In this document: positions 1 to 6,923 of the stretch, one piece after another | Numbering within the stretch: the stretch's first letter is position 1 | Layout of the letters: the number at the start of each line of letters is the position of its first letter | Source of the DNA: Spirochaetaceae bacterium | GTDB taxonomy: Bacteria; Spirochaetota; Spirochaetia; SZUA-6; RPPD01 | Assembly: GCA_003818675.1 (NCBI GenBank) | Contig: RPPD01000041.1 | Span: 1-9,769, forward strand | Reading direction: 5' to 3' | Length of the DNA: 9,769 bases | Made by a program: the position numbers and the translations under genes | Notes under the pieces: model-generated | Seen by the model: the letters and a program-made list of their open reading frames with translations, nothing else | What the model was told of the DNA's origin: nothing | The model's database searches: none

Positions 1-1682
1 ATATCGTATATCACAGTATCGCGCCTGGTCATCCTGAAACAGATAAATCCAATCTGGCGATCACGGAAAAAAAGCGCGGAAACAATATAGCAGGCATCAG
101 GAGTCTGATGCAGGTACTGCCGCGGTACAATTTCACAGGAGGCAAAGCGGAATCCGTTCCCGGGAAGCGGGATGCGCTTTCCGTCCTTGACTGCAAGCAT
201 CAGGTTCGAGAATGCTGCTGGACGGGATGGATCCTCATAAAGCGAGACATAACAGGTCGCAATACCAAACTTGGCCAGATAATTAGCCGTCTCGTCCATA
301 ATAATATTGATGTCAAATGTCGAGATGAGTGCTACGCCGAACTTTCGGATACCATCCGACAATCTCTCATATTCGAGTGTGGCTGTCTTCTCAAGTCTGA
401 TGCATGTCTGGAACATGTATGTTCTCATTTGGTGGAAAAGTGTCTCCGCACTGACAGTCATGCTGGTATCCCGCAGCAGCAAAAGAATTTCTGTACGGAG
501 ACTGGCTAAAAAATCACTCCATAATCCTATATCCCCGCCTCTGATGATTGTTTTGTTCAGCAGATGGCGAAAAACCCTGAAAAAGCTGTCATCGTCAAGC
601 GAGCCAAGGCAATATTCAATAAACTGCGAGGCAAGCTCTTCCACGTCTTTTGTATCAGGCAGAACAGTGCCCAATACAGCACTGAATATCTTTCTGACTT
701 TTCCCTGGAAATCAGGCTCTTCAAATTCCGCATTTCCAGATTCCTTGATTTCTGCCAATTCCCGCACCACAGGATCAACGCAGCCGCAGGAATCTCTGAC
801 CATAAGCTCTGCGTCGGGAAGCTTGACATGGGTGTAGCCTCCATCAGATCCATCCATGCTGGAGTTGCTTGAGCCCTTTCTTTTCATCAAGTTGAAAAGC
901 ATGTCACAGGCAGCGACACCCTGCTGATAAAATGGAAGCCTTACCGAGGTCAGAGTAGGTGTAAATACAGTGCATTCCACGGTATCATTAAAACCCGTGA
1001 CAAGCACGTCACGAGGAATGCTGTAGCCCCTTTCCTGCATCATTTTTATTGCTTCAATAGCAAGAATATCGTTTGCGCAAACCACCGCGTCAAAATCCCG
1101 GCCAGGCGTGAGATTTCGCTCGTCTAAGATCACCTGAAAATTGGAATACCACCAGCTGGCAGGAGGCGTGATCAGGTTTTCATTTATTACAATGCCCTCC
1201 TCCATCATGCTTTCCCTGAAAGCGCAAATCCGCTGTTCCGCATACGGATGCTGCTGGGGACCGCGTACATACGCAATTTTGCGGCATTTATGCACCCTTG
1301 CCAGATGTTGTATTATCAGGGCAATTCCCCCGGCATTGTCTGTTGGAATGAAAGGCACTCCCACCTTATTTTCGTGAATTGACACATGCGGGAGGGAAAA
1401 CCTCGAGAAGAGATCCCTCACCTCCTCTTCAGTCGCGTTGTCCTCACGGATGATGTTCCCGACAATCACGCCGTCAAAATACTCAGACGTAACAAAATCT
1501 ATCAGAACATTTGCCTGGCGATCAAATCCGCTGCGGTCATTCAGGAATCTCGGGAGAAAACAAAAGAGGGTTGCGCCCTCCTGCCTGGCCCTGTCTGCAA
1601 CCCCAAAAAAGCGATGCTTGTTGATCATGTTGTCTATGAATGTAGTGAGAAAAGCTATTGACAGGTTGCTCGTTTTCTCCAT
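1..1682 (-). CDS. LacI-type periplasmic-binding-fold sensor protein with GAF-like domain, no N-terminal HTH (3' end off window)
   Basis: An open frame of 560 codons runs from the ATG at 1682 through the left edge without a stop. Residues about 7-300 resemble the effector-binding domain of LacI/GalR regulators: an N-terminal IAFLTTFID strand, a RKIAYVRGP segment near 135-142, and CANDILAIEAI...GYSIPRDVLVTGFND near 202-233 followed by PTLTSVRLP. The usual N-terminal helix-turn-helix is absent, and there is no signal peptide or membrane segment, so the protein should be cytoplasmic. Residues 296-301 read RDSCGC, a motif I associate with such domains when they are fused to signalling outputs. A mostly helical linker follows, then a GAF-like region at about 450-560 (CYVSLYEDP, ALFFRDRQIGFICF). 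The output module (GGDEF, histidine kinase or AraC-type HTH in related proteins) lies outside the window. An in-frame ATG at 1733 would add 17 residues, but it lies inside a strong promoter and has no Shine-Dalgarno, so I prefer 1682. Ligand unknown, perhaps a sugar. Confidence 0.8.
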   Translation of the reverse strand, partial: MEKTSNLSIAFLTTFIDNMINKHRFFGVADRARQEGATLFCFLPRFLNDRSGFDRQANVLIDFVTSEYFDGVIVGNIIREDNATEEEVRDLFSRFSLPHVSIHENKVGVPFIPTDNAGGIALIIQHLARVHKCRKIAYVRGPQQHPYAEQRICAFRESMMEEGIVINENLITPPASWWYSNFQVILDERNLTPGRDFDAVVCANDILAIEAIKMMQERGYSIPRDVLVTGFNDTVECTVFTPTLTSVRLPFYQQGVAACDMLFNLMKRKGSSNSSMDGSDGGYTHVKLPDAELMVRDSCGCVDPVVRELAEIKESGNAEFEEPDFQGKVRKIFSAVLGTVLPDTKDVEELASQFIEYCLGSLDDDSFFRVFRHLLNKTIIRGGDIGLWSDFLASLRTEILLLLRDTSMTVSAETLFHQMRTYMFQTCIRLEKTATLEYERLSDGIRKFGVALISTFDINIIMDETANYLAKFGIATCYVSLYEDPSRPAAFSNLMLAVKDGKRIPLPGNGFRFASCEIVPRQYLHQTPDACYIVSALFFRDRQIGFICFRMTRRDTVIYD

Positions 1683-1712
1683 CACAAGGTTTCCGCTTGG
1701 GGTCAATAATAA

Positions 1713-1740
1713 AGCATAGTTTGTTACAGCCATATGTCAA
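1713..1740 (-). promoter_or_regulatory. Predicted sigma70-type promoter of the LacI-like sensor gene
   Basis: On the minus strand a perfect -35 TTGACA (1740-1735) is separated by 16 nt from TATGCT (1718-1713, 4/6 to TATAAT). Transcription would start near 1706, about 24 nt before the ATG at 1682. The promoter covers the alternative ATG at 1733, which argues against that codon as the start. Confidence 0.55.
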
Positions 1741-1771
1741 GGGAAATAGGAAGGCAAAAAGCAGGAATTCA

Positions 1772-1801
1772 TTGGCGATGATATCCCCTTTCATATATAC
1801 T
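1772..1801 (+). promoter_or_regulatory. Predicted promoter of the hybrid histidine kinase gene
   Basis: TTGGCG (1772-1777) and TATACT (1796-1801, 5/6 to TATAAT) are 18 nt apart. The start site would be near 1808, giving a leader of about 39 nt with GGAGA at 1838-1842 before the ATG at 1847. The -10 hexamer is also the left arm of a dyad, TATACT-11 nt-AGTATA, ending at 1818, which could be an operator. The -35 match is only moderate. Confidence 0.4.
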
Positions 1802-1846
1802 TTGATATTGCCAGTATAAAAGTCCAATATAACTGATGGAGACTGC

Positions 1847-3046
1847 ATGGACAAAAAGGATTTGGATTGCAAGCAGTTTGAAAAGCAGCTGTTTTCCACC
1901 CAAAAAACCGAGAATCTGGGAATCCTTGCTGGAAGAATCGGACATGATCTCAATAATCTTCTCACAGTCATCATGGGAAATATTGAAATACTGAAATTTC
2001 TCCCGTCCATAGCAGGCAATCCTCCACAGGAAATATCGTTTATCTCAGATGCGGCGGCAAAGGCGGCCGAGCTCACACACCGAATGCTGCGTCTTTCCGG
2101 CAGGGCGGCAAGCCAGTCTGCATTTATGAATTTGAATGCCATTATTGAAGAATACCTGCCGATCCTCTGGCTTGCTCTTCCCAAGAGTATACCCATACAG
2201 ACAGAATTAAGCCCTGATCTTCCCGAGATACAAATTATCAGGGCGGATATTGAGCAGGTATTGCTGAACCTTGTAATCAATTCAGGTGAAGCTCTTCAGG
2301 ATAAATCCGGAAAAGTCACCATTTCTACCGGAATAAAGAACATGAAAGCTGCTGAATTTGCACAGAGTGTATTGGACGAAAAACCCGCTGCAGGCAAGTA
2401 TATTTATTTCACAGTGAGTGATACTGGCCCAGGGATTGAGAGTTCAGTTAAAGACCGCGTATTTGATCCATTCTTCACCACTAAACCGCAAGGACGCGGA
2501 CTCGGGCTCACTGTGGTGCAGTGCATAATCCGCAAGTATCATGGAGCCCTTTTTCTTGAAGCACCGCATGGAAAAGCAACTAAAATTACGATTATGCTGC
2601 CCCTCCTGCAGCCGGACAGCGGAGAATCCCATGAAGCATTACAATCAATATTCAAAAAAGATTCAGGCAAACGGCTTTCCGGAACATTAATTGTCGCGGA
2701 TGACGAGCCCATTGTTCTCCGAATTCTTGTAAAAATTCTCCAGTCCACAGGCCTTTCAATTCTCCCGGCAAAAAATGGCCTTGAAGTCATAGAACTATAC
2801 ATGAAGCATAAAGGGGAAATCGATGGCTTTGTTCTGGATGTGACCATGCCTGAGAAAAGCGGAATAGAATGTTATCAGGAACTCAGGAAAATAGATCCAG
2901 CTGTGAAGGTGATTATTGCAAGTGGGGCGGGTGAAATAAAAAACATCAAGACCATGATTGACGAAGGTATCTTCAGCTATGTCCCAAAGCCTTATACGCT
3001 TGAGGACCTGGAGCGCGAAATTGTAAAGCTTCTGGCCACGAAGTGA
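1847..3046 (+). CDS. Sensorless hybrid histidine kinase (HisKA-HATPase-receiver)
   Basis: This 399-residue soluble protein is a histidine kinase core fused to a response-regulator receiver. The H box is GRIGHDLNNLLTVI, with the likely phosphoacceptor His33; the spelling is close to the HDFNNLL kinases (CckA-like cores). The ATPase domain shows an N box around 136-150 (Asn141, Asn145), G1 as DTGPG (192-196), an F box FDPFFTT (206-212) and G2 GRGLGL (216-221). The receiver spans about 279-396, with the acidic pair Asp285/Asp286, phosphoacceptor Asp331 (VLDVTMP), Ser359 and Lys381 (PKPY), so all catalytic residues are present. Only about 25 residues precede the HisKA domain, and they read like a linker that would normally follow a PAS domain. 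There is no input domain and no membrane segment. An in-frame TAA at 1817-1819 and GGAGA at 1838-1842 fix the start. The gene diverges from the LacI-like sensor, a possible partner. Function as a two-component phosphorelay is clear; the signal is not. Confidence 0.92.
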   Translation: MDKKDLDCKQFEKQLFSTQKTENLGILAGRIGHDLNNLLTVIMGNIEILKFLPSIAGNPPQEISFISDAAAKAAELTHRMLRLSGRAASQSAFMNLNAIIEEYLPILWLALPKSIPIQTELSPDLPEIQIIRADIEQVLLNLVINSGEALQDKSGKVTISTGIKNMKAAEFAQSVLDEKPAAGKYIYFTVSDTGPGIESSVKDRVFDPFFTTKPQGRGLGLTVVQCIIRKYHGALFLEAPHGKATKITIMLPLLQPDSGESHEALQSIFKKDSGKRLSGTLIVADDEPIVLRILVKILQSTGLSILPAKNGLEVIELYMKHKGEIDGFVLDVTMPEKSGIECYQELRKIDPAVKVIIASGAGEIKNIKTMIDEGIFSYVPKPYTLEDLEREIVKLLATK

Positions 3047-3058
3047 ACAACTCACTTC
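3040..3058. repeat. Small palindrome carrying the stop codons of both convergent genes
   Basis: GAAGTGA (3040-3046) and TCACTTC (3052-3058) form a perfect 7-bp inverted repeat with a 5-nt loop. The left arm ends with the kinase TGA stop (3044-3046). The right arm begins with the complement of the lipoprotein TGA stop (3054-3052). Neither side has a run of T, so a bidirectional terminator is possible but weak. Confidence 0.5.
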
Positions 3059-3441
3059 AGAAAATCATATTCATCAACAAGCAGGTGATACTCAAAATAA
3101 ATCTCATCCGATTTCCCGGGATTCTTTGATCCGCCCTCCAGTTTCACGACTGTTCCGCGCAACAAAAGCCTGCCACTATCCGGGAGCCTGGTTCTGGAAT
3201 AAATCACAATCTGGCTTCCTGCCAGATCAAAATACGCACTGTAAGGATATCCGTCAAATGACCCCACCATGTGCTGCCAGATCTCAACAGCAATTTTACC
3301 GGACAGCTGCACCTTCTGCCCAACATGAAGGGATAGCCTGTCTGTATCTCCAAGTTCTTTGTACATGGGTCCACCTCTGCAGGAAAACAGGAATACAACC
3401 AGAAAAAGCGTAAAAACAGAAACAATATTTTTTCTATTCAT
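3052..3441 (-). CDS. Small putative lipoprotein of unknown function
   Basis: This 129-residue product begins with two basic residues (Arg3, Lys4), a hydrophobic stretch to about residue 19, and a lipobox LFSC with Cys21. This is a type II signal peptide, so the mature protein should be lipid-anchored and exported. Spirochaete lipoboxes tolerate Phe and Ser at these positions. The mature part is about 108 residues and looks all-beta: VGQKVQLSGKIAVEIW (about 41-56), IVIYSRTRL (about 78-86) and RLLLRGTVVKLEG (about 91-103). The 'closing off a chemical group' pattern vaguely recalls small OB-fold proteins, but I do not recognise the family. The start lies 10 bases after the stop of the transporter-like gene. 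AAGGA (3453-3449) lies 7 nt before the ATG and overlaps that TAA, so the pair are probably co-transcribed and translationally coupled. A shared envelope role is inferred from this alone. Confidence 0.8.
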   Translation of the reverse strand: MNRKNIVSVFTLFLVVFLFSCRGGPMYKELGDTDRLSLHVGQKVQLSGKIAVEIWQHMVGSFDGYPYSAYFDLAGSQIVIYSRTRLPDSGRLLLRGTVVKLEGGSKNPGKSDEIYFEYHLLVDEYDFLK

Positions 3442-3448
3442 GGGTTTA

Positions 3449-3454
3449 TCCTTA
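3449..3454 (-). promoter_or_regulatory. Ribosome-binding site of the lipoprotein gene, overlapping the upstream stop codon
   Basis: The minus strand reads TAAGGA. The TAA is the stop of the 1090-residue transporter-like gene, and AAGGA is a good Shine-Dalgarno 7 nt before the lipoprotein ATG at 3441. This overlap is typical of translational coupling within an operon. Confidence 0.65.
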
Positions 3455-6400
3455 TGCCTGCCTTCGAGTTGTCTCTCTGACCCGTTGGCAAAGGACGCGT
3501 ATTACGCCTTGCGCAATCTCAGGCCTGTCTGCCAGCAGTTCATCAAAATTGTCCTTGTCAATGCGGAAAAGGAGTGTGTCCTCCACTGCTGTGGCGGAGG
3601 CGGACCTTGTTTCTGGATCCAGGACCGCAAGTTCGCCAACAGCCTCTCCCTTTCCAAAAAGCGCAAGTTCACGAGTGTTGTCATGAACCCTCACTGCACC
3701 CTCTGCAATTATGTACATGCAGTCTCCGATCTCGCCCTTTTTCAGAAAGGTTTCTCCCGCAGATACCTCAACCTCTTCAACAATAGCGGCAATGGACGCA
3801 AGGAGATGGTCAGGCATGGATGAAAACATGGTAGCGGATTTCAGCACCAGAACCTTTTCAATTGTAAACAACATGCGTCTACCCCCTTTTTGCTGGTCCA
3901 TACGCCTGACCAGCAACGATGCCAGGTTCTTCGGAACCAGCGTCTGGATAATCTGAAAATCATCGGGTGCAAGCGAGGTAAAGGCCCATAGTGCTGTTTC
4001 CCTGACCAGGGGGTCCTCGTCTCTTGCAGCCTCCAGTATGATTTCCCTGTATGTTTTATCTCCCCTTTTCATGACTGTGAAAAGCGCGCATGACCTGACC
4101 CAGGAAGAAGGCCATTTGTCCCTGTCCTGTATCAATTCCGAAAGCGCACCGTGAAAATCCGGCACAGCTACAGCAAGGCGTTTTGTATATATTGCCTCAA
4201 GTCTTTCGTCTGATATTTCTTCATCTACCAGAGGGAAAACAAGTTCATGATAGGCGCCATAGAGCGTCAGGTCCGCGAGTTCCGCGGCCAGCGCCCTGTC
4301 GTTCTTGTTTCCGCTTGAAAGTTTCTGGTAAATGCCCTGCATGATCCTGGCGTCAAATACAAACGAAAGCGACAGGAATATCGAACTTAACACATCCCGT
4401 GACAGATCTGACAGTGCCTTCCACAAGAGCGCAGCCTCTTCATAGCCCTGGAACAGTAATCTCATGCGGCGGATCTGCACCGCAAAGGAGACCTCACGTT
4501 CCAGGACCTGGTCAAACCGCCTTCTGTCCTTGCGGCTTATGCGGAATCCGCAGAAGGAAAGTGCGTTCTTTATCTCGCGCTCTATCTCAAAATCACGGAA
4601 CGGTATGTACTTTTCAAGAAAACGCATCACCCGTTCGCCCCTTACCAGACTGAGCGCGCGCACCAGTCGAAGCACAACGTCCTTGCTGTAGGAAGAACGC
4701 GGATTGAGTGCGTCCTCCACAAGCGGAATAACATCAGGACCGAATGCAGACAGGGCTCCAAGTGCTTCTGCCCTCAAAAGCGGATGCTTCAGGTTTTCCG
4801 TTATACCAGGCCAGAGCTTTGGATTCTTAACTTCACGTGCTGCGCGCACTGCTTGCCTTCTGACCTCAAGGTCAGAATCAATGAGGAGCTTCATCAGGGG
4901 CTGGTAAAAACTATAGGAACCCACTTCACCCAATAGCTTCGCGGCAAAGCTCCTCTCCTGTGGCACGGGTGATTCGGACATTGTAAGAAGCCTTTGTCCA
5001 ACCTCAAGCACGCCGCTTATCCCCCCGTAACGCAAAAGGCCGGCCATTACCGCGAGGCGGATCCCCTGGTCACGGCTTTCAAGATATTCGCGCACATGAT
5101 CTCTGGGTTCAGGATCAAGCGCACAGAAAGCGCGTATGAACTGGGCGCGTACACGGGGGTCAGGCTCCAGATCAAGATACTGCGCGAGTATATCCCGTGC
5201 GATGTCAACGCGGCTGCGCTCAATTCTTTTTGCAGCGTCAAAACGGACATCAGGATGAGGATGCATTATCAGGCGCACAAGCTGCTTGTAGTACAACTCG
5301 TATTCGCTTGTTTCCAGAAGATCAAGACCGAGTGAGACTGCAACAGGGTCCTCGCTTTTCAGGAGTTTGCCAAGGAGGTTGTAGTTAAGTTTTTCTGTGA
5401 GAATGGCCTCGCCTGCGTCAAAGGTCTTGCGGCGCATTGACTGTGAAAGTTTTTTCGTATAGGAGCGGAAGAGCAGTATGCTCACATATACCCAGCCGCC
5501 AAATACCAGGACAGAGAACCAGACAATATGCAACAGGTCAATGCCCGGAAGCATGTTCAGGAGAAGCAGCAGAAAGCCAGTCAGACCAAAGGCTACGGGA
5601 ATCCCCAGTCCCTCTATTATTGTCTGCACACCCGCCCTCTCTGTTTTTGAAATGGGCTGGTAGCTTGACTGAATTGATGTATCGGTGAAGCTCGTTGTGA
5701 AAATGAAGTCCATGGCCATGGCCGTGAGCGCCAGCCAGATAAATTCAGACGAGCCTGGTCCTGTGAAGAGTCCTGTTACTGCCGCCACAAGAAGGCAGAA
5801 AAAAACTGCTATTGGATTAGCGGACAGCCCCACACTCATGCCAAAACGCACCAGAAGCTTTCCCGCTACAAAGAGCACAAATACAAGCCCCACAGCCGTG
5901 ACTATGGCCATGAAGTTGCCAAAGAACTGTACGAGCATTACCGCGTCTGGAAAAAGCTGTTCGGCCTTGGAGTTGAAAATAAAATCAACCAGCTGCGAGC
6001 CGACCGTTGAAAAAACCTGGTAGAGCAGAAGAAGGAGCAGGTACTTGTTGAAGAGCAGCCTGAACAGTGAAACCTTTTTCTTTACGGAAGGTTCTTGCGT
6101 ATCCCGGCCCATTTCACCTTGCCTGGTCCTCACAAGAAAAAGGTTTACGAGGAGTGCACACCCCATTGAAAATCCCGAGACAAGCAGAAGGTGCTCAGGT
6201 TTTCCCAGAATTCCAACAAGGACAGGGATAAGGGCGCCGCCAAGAATAATTGATAATACATGACCACCCAGGATCAAAGGGTAATTGCGTTTCAGCGCAC
6301 GCGCGTCGAACATTTGCCCTGCGAGAGAGCCCCGGATAATGGCTGAAAAGAGGTTGCCAAGTGCGTAGCCTATCATCAGGAAAAATGACAACCATCTCGA

Positions 6401-6724
6401 ATCAGGGAAAAGGAGTCCCAGCCATGACAGCACAAACATGGCGAGAAAACAGATAAGTACAAGAGGGGCAATCTTCGCGAGGTTCCACCTGCGCTGCAGG
6501 CGAGAAAAACCCCATGAGGCAACAGGCACAAGCACGCCAACTGAAATGTAAATGAATGGAAGCATATTGGCGCCATAGGTAGTGAGGAAAAGGGAACTTG
6601 AATTGGCGTAAAAGAGCACAAATGCGAGTCCCATGAAAAAGGACTGCAGCGTTATAAGAATGAGTGCCTGCTGTTCCCCGGACAACCTGATCCGAAAAAT
6701 ACGCAGGCTGCCAAGCCTGTTCAA
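3452..6724 (-). CDS. NTT/MFS-like membrane protein fused to HEAT repeats and a cyclic-nucleotide-binding domain
   Basis: This 1090-residue protein has three parts. Residues about 18-420 contain roughly 12 hydrophobic segments and resemble bacterial members of the nucleotide transporter (ATP/ADP translocase, NTT) branch of MFS-like carriers. Hints are VDFIFNSKAEQLFPD...VQFFGNF (246-270), GKLLVRFGMSVGL (288-300) and SSYQPISKTERAGVQTIIEG (353-372). Residues about 445-945 are helical pairs of HEAT type, for example HPDVRFDAAKRI (490-501), DLEVRRQAVRAAREV (618-632) and EDPLVRETALWAF (903-915). Residues about 955-1085 form a cNMP-binding (CAP/PKA-like) domain whose phosphate-binding cassette GELAVLDPETRSASATA (1030-1046) keeps Glu1031 and Arg1040. 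Transport of nucleotides, or gating by cAMP, cGMP or another ligand, is inferred. The start codon is TTG, chosen because AAGGGAAGG (6739-6731) lies 6 nt upstream. The gene heads a probable operon with the lipoprotein. It could instead be a non-transporting sensor. Confidence 0.88.
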   Translation of the reverse strand: MNRLGSLRIFRIRLSGEQQALILITLQSFFMGLAFVLFYANSSSLFLTTYGANMLPFIYISVGVLVPVASWGFSRLQRRWNLAKIAPLVLICFLAMFVLSWLGLLFPDSRWLSFFLMIGYALGNLFSAIIRGSLAGQMFDARALKRNYPLILGGHVLSIILGGALIPVLVGILGKPEHLLLVSGFSMGCALLVNLFLVRTRQGEMGRDTQEPSVKKKVSLFRLLFNKYLLLLLLYQVFSTVGSQLVDFIFNSKAEQLFPDAVMLVQFFGNFMAIVTAVGLVFVLFVAGKLLVRFGMSVGLSANPIAVFFCLLVAAVTGLFTGPGSSEFIWLALTAMAMDFIFTTSFTDTSIQSSYQPISKTERAGVQTIIEGLGIPVAFGLTGFLLLLLNMLPGIDLLHIVWFSVLVFGGWVYVSILLFRSYTKKLSQSMRRKTFDAGEAILTEKLNYNLLGKLLKSEDPVAVSLGLDLLETSEYELYYKQLVRLIMHPHPDVRFDAAKRIERSRVDIARDILAQYLDLEPDPRVRAQFIRAFCALDPEPRDHVREYLESRDQGIRLAVMAGLLRYGGISGVLEVGQRLLTMSESPVPQERSFAAKLLGEVGSYSFYQPLMKLLIDSDLEVRRQAVRAAREVKNPKLWPGITENLKHPLLRAEALGALSAFGPDVIPLVEDALNPRSSYSKDVVLRLVRALSLVRGERVMRFLEKYIPFRDFEIEREIKNALSFCGFRISRKDRRRFDQVLEREVSFAVQIRRMRLLFQGYEEAALLWKALSDLSRDVLSSIFLSLSFVFDARIMQGIYQKLSSGNKNDRALAAELADLTLYGAYHELVFPLVDEEISDERLEAIYTKRLAVAVPDFHGALSELIQDRDKWPSSWVRSCALFTVMKRGDKTYREIILEAARDEDPLVRETALWAFTSLAPDDFQIIQTLVPKNLASLLVRRMDQQKGGRRMLFTIEKVLVLKSATMFSSMPDHLLASIAAIVEEVEVSAGETFLKKGEIGDCMYIIAEGAVRVHDNTRELALFGKGEAVGELAVLDPETRSASATAVEDTLLFRIDKDNFDELLADRPEIAQGVIRVLCQRVRETTRRQA

Positions 6725-6769
6725 GTTTTACCTTCCCTTGTACAATAAATTATTGAATTGCATAAGGAT

Positions 6770-6797
6770 TTGTCATATAACCGGTAAATAGTATTAT
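6770..6797 (+). promoter_or_regulatory. Predicted distal promoter of the HPr gene
   Basis: TTGTCA (6770-6775, 5/6 to TTGACA), a 16-nt spacer and TATTAT (6792-6797, 5/6 to TATAAT) point toward HPr. Transcription would begin near 6804, giving a leader of about 120 nt that contains the perfect 17-bp hairpin. Its -10 overlaps the -10 of the opposing promoter. Confidence 0.4.
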
Positions 6798-6816
6798 AAA
6801 AAAACAATCGTGACAA
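6788..6816 (-). promoter_or_regulatory. Predicted promoter of the NTT-like/lipoprotein operon
   Basis: On the minus strand TTGTCA (6816-6811) is followed after 17 nt by TACTAT (6793-6788, 4/6 to TATAAT). A start near 6781 leaves a leader of about 57 nt before the TTG at 6724. A perfect TATAAT also lies at 6798-6793, but no -35 box fits it (TTGTCA would be only 12 nt away). Confidence 0.4.
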
Positions 6817-6835
6817 ACCCTTAAGCAATTTTCAA

Positions 6836-6878
6836 GAGAAGCAGGCTGAAAAGTCTCCAATTTTTCAGCCTGCTTCTC
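6836..6878. repeat. Perfect 17-bp inverted repeat (hairpin) upstream of HPr
   Basis: GAGAAGCAGGCTGAAAA (6836-6852) and its exact reverse complement (6862-6878) flank a 9-nt loop. Neither strand has a T-run after the stem, so it does not look like an intrinsic terminator; the A/T run lies at the loop side of the stem. It ends 45 nt before the HPr start, directly before a TTG that could be a -35 box. It could be an RNA structure in the HPr leader or a protein-binding dyad. Confidence 0.85.
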
Positions 6879-6879
6879 A

Positions 6880-6908
6880 TTGCGGCAAATCATGGTATTT
6901 AGTATAAT
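6880..6908 (+). promoter_or_regulatory. Possible proximal promoter of the HPr gene
   Basis: A perfect TATAAT (6903-6908) has TTGCGG (6880-6885, 3/6 to TTGACA) 17 nt upstream. The start would fall near 6915, leaving a leader of only about 9 nt with AAGGA (6916-6920) at its very end. That makes this promoter doubtful despite the perfect -10. The hairpin ends one base before its -35. Confidence 0.3.
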
Positions 6909-6923
6909 AGAAATTAAGGAAAT

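Larger units (their letters stand above)
6763..6823. repeat. 13-bp inverted repeat between the NTT-like and HPr genes
   Basis: TAAGGATTTGTCA (6763-6775, plus) and TAAGGGTTTGTCA (6823-6811, minus) face each other across 35 nt and match at 12 of 13 positions. In a minus-strand RNA the mismatch would be a G-U wobble. Each arm contains TTGTCA, which fits the -35 box of an outward-in promoter. The pair may be two sites for one regulator or simply two related promoters. Confidence 0.6.

Noticed and set aside
108..1377. Several plus-strand ORFs of 78-176 codons
   Set aside because: They lie opposite the long, clearly conserved LacI-like frame on the minus strand and show no family resemblance or ribosome-binding site.
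1537..2280. Minus-strand ORF of 247 codons opposite the kinase start
   Set aside because: It runs antisense to the kinase and overlaps the sensor gene in another frame. Its product is Ser/Ile/Cys-rich without a recognisable domain, and it would have to cross both predicted promoters.
4399..6263. Cluster of plus-strand ORFs up to 113 codons opposite the NTT-HEAT-cNMP gene
   Set aside because: They are explained by the codon bias of the minus-strand gene. The products have no coherent composition and no domains I recognise.
6836..6878. Hairpin as an intrinsic terminator
   Set aside because: There is no T-run after the stem on either strand, and it lies between divergent genes, so no upstream gene needs termination there.
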